From the NCBI GenBank assembly GCA_965263485.1, contig CBDHHO010000004.1, forward strand, positions 2,170,001-2,234,000: a stretch of DNA of 64,000 nt. The letters are read 5' to 3'. A program made the position numbers and the translations under genes. Of this stretch, positions 58,358 through 64,000 are shown piece after piece. The stretch comes from Haliotispira sp965263485. GTDB taxonomy: Bacteria; Spirochaetota; Spirochaetia; SP-2023. A model generated the notes under the pieces. The model saw only the letters and a list, made by a program, of their open reading frames with translations. It was not told the origin of the DNA and ran no database searches. Position 1 is the stretch's first letter. Each line of letters opens with the position of its first letter.

Positions 58358-59247
58358 ATTTCCAGCTGAGCGTTATTTTGTTGGCGGTGACCACTGCCTT
58401 GTGTTGCACAATATCCGGGGTGTTTCTGGTACTGCGAAAAACGGCGATGATGAGTGAAGCGGTCAGCCATGCGGTATTGCCCGGAATTGTTCTGGCTTTA
58501 TGGTTTACAAAAAGCTTGGATTCTCCACTCTTGATTTTAGGCGCATCGTCAGCGGGTTTGCTGGTGGTGTGCTTTACGGAGTTATTGGAAAATACCAGAC
58601 TTTTAAGAGGTGATGCTCCAATGGGGTTGTTGTTCCCGGCTTTGTTTGGCTTGGGAATCATTATGATCGCCCTGAAGTTCTCCAATGTTCACTTGGACGA
58701 GCACGTGGTGCTTACGGGAGATATCAATCTGGCAGCATTTATCCAGCTTGAGATCGGAGGAGTCTCTTTGGGGCCACGGTATTTATATGTTCTCCTGGGA
58801 GTTTTGCTTCTCAATATTCTCTTCGTTTCTGTTTTTTATAAAGAGCTAAAAATTAGCACCTTTGATCCCGGTCTTGCGCATAGTCTTGGGTTTCGTCCTC
58901 GCTTGCTCAACTATCTGTTCATGTCCGTCGTTTCTGTTACTATCACCGCATCATTTTATGTTGCAGGTTCTATTCTCACTATCGCTCTTATGATCGCGCC
59001 GGCGGCATCGGCTCTTTTCTTCACCAAGCGACTTTCTTCGATGATCTTTGTTGCGGCAGGAATCACAGTAGTGAGTTCTATTCTGGGATTCTATGCAGCT
59101 TATGCCTTGGATGCAGCTACTTCTGGTGCCATAAGCGTTTTTTACGGGCTGGTGTTTATTGGGGCCTTTCTGTTCTCACCCTCAAAAGGCGTGATTGGGA
59201 AACGCATATCTGCCCGGTTTCAACGCAGACAGCTCGGTCTCGGATAG
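58354..59247 (+). CDS. troD: Metal-ion ABC transporter permease 2
   Basis: 297 residues, ABC-3 family, homologous to the preceding permease: LRKTAMMSEAVSHAVLPGIV, VVLTGDINLAAFIQ, FDPGLAHSLGFRP and ILTIALMIAPAASALFF. Forms the channel with TroC. No terminator is evident after it, and a truncated repeat follows within 50 bases. No regulator gene of the TroR type follows. Confidence 0.93.
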   Translation: MNFQLSVILLAVTTALCCTISGVFLVLRKTAMMSEAVSHAVLPGIVLALWFTKSLDSPLLILGASSAGLLVVCFTELLENTRLLRGDAPMGLLFPALFGLGIIMIALKFSNVHLDEHVVLTGDINLAAFIQLEIGGVSLGPRYLYVLLGVLLLNILFVSVFYKELKISTFDPGLAHSLGFRPRLLNYLFMSVVSVTITASFYVAGSILTIALMIAPAASALFFTKRLSSMIFVAAGITVVSSILGFYAAYALDAATSGAISVFYGLVFIGAFLFSPSKGVIGKRISARFQRRQLGLG

Positions 59248-59293
59248 CCTTTCGTGCAAGACCAAACACTCTGGCTCCCGAACCCTGAAATAA

Positions 59294-59535
59294 GGGCAAC
59301 TCTAAAAACTCCAATTTCGCGCTTGAAGCGGCGATCTTGTTGCCGAATAAAGGTTCTGCCTGCGGCAGGATTTGTGAAGAATGGCCTGCTCCGCTGTGCC
59401 ATTCTTGACCGTCAGCAAAGAGAGGAAGCAGGCTCTTTACGGATGGTCGGGCTGGCTGCGATCGACCCTACTTTGTTGTATAGTAAGGTTTTCCTGATAA
59501 AGCTGCTCGCGAACAAGATCGCGATTTTGACGGAA
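59294..59535 (+). mobile_element. Truncated MITE-type element after troABCD
   Basis: Left end GGGCAACTCTAAAAACTCC. The core has GGCGATCTTGTTGCCGAAT and an inserted hairpin module (TGCCTGCGGCAGGATTTGTG, GAATGGCC) shared with the copy at 62462, then AACAAGATCGCGATTTTGAC. No right terminus, so it is cut off near the end of the SMP-30 gene. Confidence 0.65.
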
Positions 59536-59557
59536 ATTACTCAACTCCGACAGGCTG

Positions 59558-60508
59558 CTAGATTAAGGTCTCGTCCTGGCCGCGGAAATCCGGAGCGAAT
59601 GTCGCGTCATCCCGGGCGGAGAGAGCGAAAACTCCCCCGGCCTTTTCCCCGGCCCTCCGCTGCTCTGCCGCCCCCCCCTGTGTGGAAATGAAGAGAATAT
59701 CGCGAGATCTGCCGCCGAAGCAACAGGAAGTGATTTTAGGCGTGCCTACTTCCCAGTGCCCCAGTTCCTGAGCGTGCGGGTCAAAGCAGGAGACGATTCC
59801 GGCCCCGGTTTCGGCCACCCAGACGCGGCCTTCGCGGTCTACACAAAGGCCGTCCGGTCTGCCAGGGCGACCCTGAAAATCCAGCCACTTTTGGCGCGAA
59901 TTCCAATCAATCGCAACTTTTTGCAGGTTGCGAACCGCAAAGCGGAACACGGCAAAGTCTCGCGTGTCGGCAAAGTACAGATAGTCTCGCCGGGGGCTAA
60001 GGCCCATGCCGTTGGCCAGCTTTAAGTCTTGCTGCACCACCGCGCAGCTGCGCCGCCGCACATCAAAAAGCAATAGCCGGGAGTCGGCCTGCCCGGCGCT
60101 GGGCATGGTACCACACAGCACCCGTTGTGCCCCTGAATCTGCCGCGGGAAGGGCAAACACGTCGTTGAAACGAGAGGGCACCAAGTCCGGATTGAGCTGG
60201 CAGTACAATTCCGGCCGTCGGGGACTACTGCTCTCGTAGTCCCAGCTGTAGATTCGCCCGGCAGAAGCAAAGAGCAAAAAGCTCGTTCGGCCCTGTACAG
60301 TTGCTTTGCGGAACACAAAGCCACCAATGGCTTCATCCATTTGCAGGATGCAGGTGGAGCGAAAGGATTCCGGCGCTTCACTGTCATTGCCAAAAGTCCC
60401 GCGGAATAATTGCCCGGCGGGAATATCAAGCCAGTACAGGGCATTTTCTTCGGGCTGCCACAGGATGTTTTCCCCGGTATCGTGTCCATAGTCAGCAATT
60501 TGTTTCAT
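59558..60508 (-). CDS. SMP-30/gluconolactonase-family protein
   Basis: 316 residues, cytosolic beta-propeller. Family segments are GENILWQPEENALYWLDI (with the metal-binding Glu), LANGMGLSPRRDYLYFADT and GRPDGLCVDREGRVWVAETG (metal Asn/Asp positions). Members hydrolyse sugar lactones; the precise lactone is unknown. A run of eight C at 59671-59678 (G8 in the coding strand) lies near the 3' end. The gene is alone, with repeat sequence directly downstream. Confidence 0.85.
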   Translation of the reverse strand: MKQIADYGHDTGENILWQPEENALYWLDIPAGQLFRGTFGNDSEAPESFRSTCILQMDEAIGGFVFRKATVQGRTSFLLFASAGRIYSWDYESSSPRRPELYCQLNPDLVPSRFNDVFALPAADSGAQRVLCGTMPSAGQADSRLLLFDVRRRSCAVVQQDLKLANGMGLSPRRDYLYFADTRDFAVFRFAVRNLQKVAIDWNSRQKWLDFQGRPGRPDGLCVDREGRVWVAETGAGIVSCFDPHAQELGHWEVGTPKITSCCFGGRSRDILFISTQGGAAEQRRAGEKAGGVFALSARDDATFAPDFRGQDETLI

Positions 60509-60573
60509 AATATTCCCCTGGCGGTCATGACGAATAAAAAAACAGTACTTGTAGTTCTATAAGAATCCCTGAA

Positions 60574-61395
60574 TCATGTCTGTTTCCATACATTATAAAA
60601 ATGATGTACGGGACCATGTCCTGCGCCAAGACGGAACTGTGCACCCGCCGTGATCGCTTCAGTGATATAGTGCTTGGCATACTCAACACTCTGGGGAATG
60701 CTGTATCCATGTGCAAGGTATGCACAAATTGCAGATGATAAGGTGCACCCCGTGCCGTGGGTATTCGGCGTATCTATACGACTGGATGCAAAACGAGTCG
60801 TTGTTCCATCTATTGCAAATACATCTACGCTTTCATTTCCCGCCACATGTCCGCCCTTAACGAGCACTGCTGTAGCAGTCATAGATGCAAGTTTCAATGC
60901 AGCTTGCTCAAGATCATCAACAGACAATATATCATCAGCATCAAGCAAGACCGCCGCCTCGGATGCATTAGGTGTTATAATTGTCGCCAAAGGGAGTAAC
61001 TCAGATCGTAACGCATTAATTGCAGAGCTATCCAATAATATATCACCACTCTTTGCCACCATTACCGGGTCGACAACTACAGTATCAATATGATGAAATC
61101 GAAGACAATCGACTATTGCTGCAATGATATTAGCGGAATATACCATGCCAATTTTCACAGCATCGACACCGATATCACCAGCAACGGCATCTATCTGCTG
61201 CGCTACAAAATTTGCAGAAATAGGATGGATAGCCGTAACTGCCTCGGTATTCTGAGCCGTTAGAGCAGTTAAAACAGACATGCCATAACACTTGAGTGCG
61301 GAAAACGTCTTGATATCAGCCTGAATGCCTGCGCCACCACCACTATCAGATCCTGCTATAGTTAATGTCCGTGTGTATTTGATGCGTTGATCCAT
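60574..61395 (-). CDS. thiD: Hydroxymethylpyrimidine/phosphomethylpyrimidine kinase
   Basis: 273 residues. Ribokinase fold with LTIAGSDSGGGAGIQADIKTF at the N-terminus, DPVMVAKSGDILL in the middle and the anion-hole/catalytic motif DTPNTHGTGCTLSSAICAYL. It phosphorylates HMP and HMP-P to HMP-PP for thiamine synthesis. It follows thiE by 30 bases on the same strand. Base composition is lower in GC than the neighbours. Confidence 0.95.
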   Translation of the reverse strand: MDQRIKYTRTLTIAGSDSGGGAGIQADIKTFSALKCYGMSVLTALTAQNTEAVTAIHPISANFVAQQIDAVAGDIGVDAVKIGMVYSANIIAAIVDCLRFHHIDTVVVDPVMVAKSGDILLDSSAINALRSELLPLATIITPNASEAAVLLDADDILSVDDLEQAALKLASMTATAVLVKGGHVAGNESVDVFAIDGTTTRFASSRIDTPNTHGTGCTLSSAICAYLAHGYSIPQSVEYAKHYITEAITAGAQFRLGAGHGPVHHFYNVWKQT

Positions 61396-61425
61396 ATGCG
61401 TGTACGGTATTTTTATTTCCCAAAC

Positions 61426-62055
61426 CTATGCTCTTCGTACACAAGCATCTATATGCCTGCGTAAATCCCGTGCTGCATCGTGAGGACTTTCCGTATTACA
61501 AATTGCAGAAACCACAGCAATGCCATCAGCACCATTGCGCATGACTTCACAAACATTGTGCTTCGTAATACCCCCTATAGCAAGAATGTGGTGATGTGTA
61601 TTTCGGCGCGCCTGGGCAAGCCCTTCCAGTCCCCACTCCTCACTCGTATCGAGTTTTGTCGAGGTTGGGAACACAGGCCCTACCGCTATATAATTCACAT
61701 CTGCATCATTCATCTTTATAACATCATTCATTGTATTTACAGAGACACCGATTATAGCCTTGTTTCCTAAAAGTTTGCGTGCGATTTCATAGGGCATGTC
61801 ACACTGACCGAGATGCACTCCGTGCGCACCTACGGCCAATGCGATATCAACTCTGTCATTGATAATAAGTGGCACATCCGTATCGTGAAGCACAGCGAGC
61901 AATTGCTCTGCAAGGGAAATAAATTTTCGTGTGGCAGCATTTTTTTCGCGCAACTGAACGCAGGTTACGCCACCACTTACAGCAGATTGCACTACAACAG
62001 GCAGCTGCCTATCGCCAATCATATCGCTGTCCGTCACCAGATACAAACTTAGCAT
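61426..62055 (-). CDS. thiE: Thiamine-phosphate synthase
   Basis: 209 residues. TIM-barrel with SLYLVTDSDMIG, VQLREKNAATRKF, IINDRVDIALAVGAHGVHLG, IIGVSVNTMNDV and YIAVGPVFPTSTK. It joins HMP-PP and thiazole phosphate to thiamine phosphate. With thiD it could serve salvage, as no thiC or thiG is visible here. I saw no TPP riboswitch in the 5' region. Confidence 0.95.
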   Translation of the reverse strand: MLSLYLVTDSDMIGDRQLPVVVQSAVSGGVTCVQLREKNAATRKFISLAEQLLAVLHDTDVPLIINDRVDIALAVGAHGVHLGQCDMPYEIARKLLGNKAIIGVSVNTMNDVIKMNDADVNYIAVGPVFPTSTKLDTSEEWGLEGLAQARRNTHHHILAIGGITKHNVCEVMRNGADGIAVVSAICNTESPHDAARDLRRHIDACVRRA

Positions 62056-62112
62056 ACAGCTACATTCAAATACTGCTCAATGGGATTTTTATCCAAGCCA
62101 CATCAGGCCACA

Positions 62113-62175
62113 TAATGGGAACTTCCCAAAATGGTATCGTTTTTTGTAAGAATTGTACAATCGCTCTGCTTCCTC
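62113..62175. repeat. MITE-type element, beta end (left terminus)
   Basis: GGGAACTTCCCAAAATGGTAT, then AGAATTGTACAATCGCTCTGC and CCTCTTTTGCGAGCTGGC, the last being a piece of the 66-bp palindrome. It joins directly to the lipoprotein ghost at 62198, giving the same order (lipoprotein end, palindrome, beta end) as in the 21.8-24.2 kb island but inverted. Confidence 0.6.
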
Positions 62176-62197
62176 TTTTGCGAGCTGGCTCCCTCAA

Positions 62198-62460
62198 CTA
62201 CGGTGCCGCAAGAGTAAAAGAAGGTTCCAATACATGGCTCAACGGGGTGGGCAGACAGTTACTTGTGATCCGAGCCCTGCTGTAGTTCTGGGTGGTATCG
62301 ATTTGGCCCATCATATCGTAGTAGGCGCGTGGAAAACTCCCATGGAACAACACCGAGCGATCGTAATCAGGGTTATCAGCGTGATAGGAAGCTCCCGCCT
62401 TTGGAGGGTAAACCAAATGCACTACACCATTATCTACTCCCGTATCCAACCCGATTCTTA
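62198..62460 (-). pseudogene. 3' fragment of a lipoprotein-B-like gene
   Basis: The minus strand reads VVHLVYPPKAGASYHADNP, SVLFHG, YYDMMGQIDTT and PSFTLAAP and stops at the same place as lipoprotein B. About 85 codons match the last part of the protein at 20621-21780. The 5' side is cut by the MITE at 62462. It has no start of its own. Confidence 0.85.
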
Positions 62461-62461
62461 A

Positions 62462-62682
62462 GGGCACCTCTAAAAATTCCAATTCCGCGCTGAATCGCGA
62501 TCTTGTTGCCGAATAAAGGTTTTGCCTTACGGCAGGATTTGTGAGGAATGGCCTGCTTCGCCTCCCCATTCCTCACCGTCAGCAAAGCCTTATCATACAA
62601 CAAAGTATGCTTCGGCTTCGCTTTCTCGCTATCGGCAAAATCTCGCTGATTCAGCATCAAAAGCGAATTTTTAGAGGTTCCC
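62462..62682 (+). mobile_element. MITE-type element, about 220 bp
   Basis: Ends GGGCACCTCTAAAAATTCC and GAATTTTTAGAGGTTCCC. The core is like the 164-bp copies with an extra hairpin module (TTGCCTTACGGCAGG, GAATGGCCTG, CCCATTCCTCACC). Flanks are TTAA and TACC, so no target duplication, consistent with a rearrangement that also removed most of the lipoprotein gene on its left. Confidence 0.8.
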
Positions 62683-62762
62683 TACCGAGTAATCTCCACT
62701 GCAACCTGGAATAGATTGCAGTGGAAAATTCGTTCCGGAAAATTTGGGAATAGATTGAAAAT

Positions 62763-63575
62763 ATGCGAAAAACGGGAACATTTTATTTCCATTTGACTTT
62801 TGTCCTGTTCATCTGCGCCTTTTTGGCGGTGCCCATATTCCTTTCCATCTTTGCAGGCCTGACTAATAATTATTTGGAGGGACTGAGCAGTGGCCTTACC
62901 CTGCGCTGGCTCTACGAAGTATGGGGCCTATATTCTGATTCTATCGGTTTGACCTTGCAAATTGCTGTAACTGCAACTCTGGCCAACCTGCTGCTGGGAG
63001 TTCCTTGTGCCTATTACCTGGTCCGGCACAGGTCCCGATTTTCCACGATATTCAATGAGTTTCTGCTGCTGCCCATTGCTATTCCCGGCATGTCATTGGC
63101 ACTCGGCCTGATTATCGTGTACGGTTCTGCGGGGAACTTTCGCAGCAGCTGGTTATTTATTCTGGCAGGCCATGTGATTTTCACTTTGCCATTTATGGTG
63201 CAGTCCGTACTTTCTGTACTGCGCAGTACGCGTTTTACAGTGCTTGAGGAATCTTCTGCCAGCCTAGGAGCTAATTTTTACCAAAGGTTTTTCCAGGTTA
63301 TTCTACCCAATTGTAAAACGGGCATCATCAGTGGAGCCCTAATGACAATGACCCTCTCCGTAGGGGAGTTCAATCTGACTTGGATGCTGCATACTCCATT
63401 GACGAAAACCTTACCCGTTGGATTGGCGGACTCCTATGCATCTATGCGGCTGGAGATTAGCTCTGCCTACACCCTTATTTTCTTACTGCTGCTTCTCCCG
63501 CTGTTTATCGCAAACCAGATGTTTCAACGAAGTAGTACACCAGCCAAGGAGCCTGCCACTAAACAGGTCTCTTAG
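62763..63575 (+). CDS. ABC transporter permease (single domain, PotC/PhnV-like)
   Basis: 270 residues with six membrane segments. The EAA loop is EESSASLGANFYQRFFQVILP. Family resemblance is to permeases of the putrescine/phosphonate/thiamine-type importers (BPD_transp_1). Such systems usually have two permeases and a binding protein. Only repeat debris lies upstream, so the partners are either beyond the window or lost. The ATPase gene follows after 10 bases. Confidence 0.88.
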   Translation: MRKTGTFYFHLTFVLFICAFLAVPIFLSIFAGLTNNYLEGLSSGLTLRWLYEVWGLYSDSIGLTLQIAVTATLANLLLGVPCAYYLVRHRSRFSTIFNEFLLLPIAIPGMSLALGLIIVYGSAGNFRSSWLFILAGHVIFTLPFMVQSVLSVLRSTRFTVLEESSASLGANFYQRFFQVILPNCKTGIISGALMTMTLSVGEFNLTWMLHTPLTKTLPVGLADSYASMRLEISSAYTLIFLLLLLPLFIANQMFQRSSTPAKEPATKQVS

Positions 63576-63585
63576 AGTGATACCA

Positions 63586-64000
63586 ATGAATTCTACGAGC
63601 AAAGAACTGCACGGCGTTTCGATTCACATGCGCGATGTACAGAAAACTTTTCCGGATGGAACTGTTGCCCTCAAACCTCTGGATCTGGAAATCCAGGCCG
63701 GTGAAATACTGGTGCTGCTAGGGCCTTCCGGTTGTGGCAAAACCACGACATTGCGTTTGATGGGAGGTCTAGAAGAAGCCGATCAGGGTGGCTCCATTCT
63801 GTTTGGCAGCAAAGATGTCACAAGGGTTCCGATTGAACGCCGCCAAGTGGGGATGGTCTTTCAGTCATACGCGCTGTTCCCCAATATGAATGTGCGGGAA
63901 AACATTGGCTATGGCTTGAAGGTGCGGGGAGTCTCCCGACAAATGCGCGCTGGCAAAGTGGATGAAATGCTTCGGATGTTTGATCTGGAAGCCTACGCCG
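63586..64000 (+). CDS. ABC transporter ATPase, partial (cut by window edge)
   Basis: The first 138 residues are visible. Walker A LGPSGCGKTTTLR and Q-loop FQSYALFPNM are present, as in PotA/FbpC-like importer ATPases. Signature and Walker B lie beyond the window. It is downstream of the permease and probably co-transcribed. Confidence 0.92.
   Translation, partial: MNSTSKELHGVSIHMRDVQKTFPDGTVALKPLDLEIQAGEILVLLGPSGCGKTTTLRLMGGLEEADQGGSILFGSKDVTRVPIERRQVGMVFQSYALFPNMNVRENIGYGLKVRGVSRQMRAGKVDEMLRMFDLEAYA

Noticed and set aside
62056..62200. TPP riboswitch upstream of thiE
   Set aside because: I could not find the conserved CUGAGA / ACCUGA-type core in the minus-strand leader.

Overview
The window looks like the chromosome of a spirochaete (Spirochaetota, Treponema/Spirochaeta-like). 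This rests on a TatT-TatP-TRAP transporter operon of the type known from Treponema, a troABCD-like metal-ion ABC operon, a CheW, many secreted proteins and lipoproteins with relaxed lipoboxes, and a membrane pyrophosphatase. Most genes are of moderate GC. Parts of the rhamnose transporter (about 35.0-39.9 kb) and the 46.4-51.4 kb block are visibly AT-richer, which suggests separate acquisition. The species cannot be named from sequence alone.

Layout. 0-17.7 kb is mostly housekeeping: a partial coaE, hppA, a minus-strand run of two near-twin M16 peptidases followed by argC, a GAF-HD-GYP protein, the TRAP operon (tatT, tatP, fused DctQM) and cheW. 17.7-24.3 kb is an accessory island. It holds two paralogous surface-lipoprotein loci, each with six copies of a 7-bp repeat just inside its start codon (predicted phase variation), two Rpn-family nucleases and tandem arrays of a 66-bp palindromic repeat. 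24.3-31 kb holds argG, tRNA-Arg(TCT), ISL3 remnants, a secreted protein whose start lies in a repeat element, and a TrmA/RlmD-type RNA methyltransferase. 31-39.9 kb is an L-rhamnose locus: AraC regulator, two sugar isomerases, a mutarotase and an ABC importer. 39.9-41.1 kb is a decayed IS5-family element. 41.6-52.3 kb appears to be one functional neighbourhood: inositol-monophosphatase-family enzyme, duplicated substrate-binding proteins, ATPase, fused permease, two glycerophosphodiesterases and a lectin-like protein. 52.3-55.4 kb holds rhuM between 0.6-kb direct duplications, then an alpha/beta hydrolase. 55.7-59.2 kb is troABCD. The rest holds an SMP-30 protein, thiE-thiD, repeat debris and the start of another ABC transporter.

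The dominant non-coding feature is a family of about 160-220 bp palindromic elements with ends GGGNACCTCTAAAAAT. The same ends bound the decayed IS5-type element, so the family is best read as its MITEs. One copy has a filled/empty site pair in the window that gives a 4-bp TAAA target duplication. These ends sit at many gene borders: upstream of hppA, both binding-protein genes and argG, and inside the start of one secreted-protein gene. Three separate tandem duplications have left truncated ghost genes (argC/M16, phosphatase/binding protein/ATPase, GDPD/hydrolase), so this is a recombination-active chromosome.
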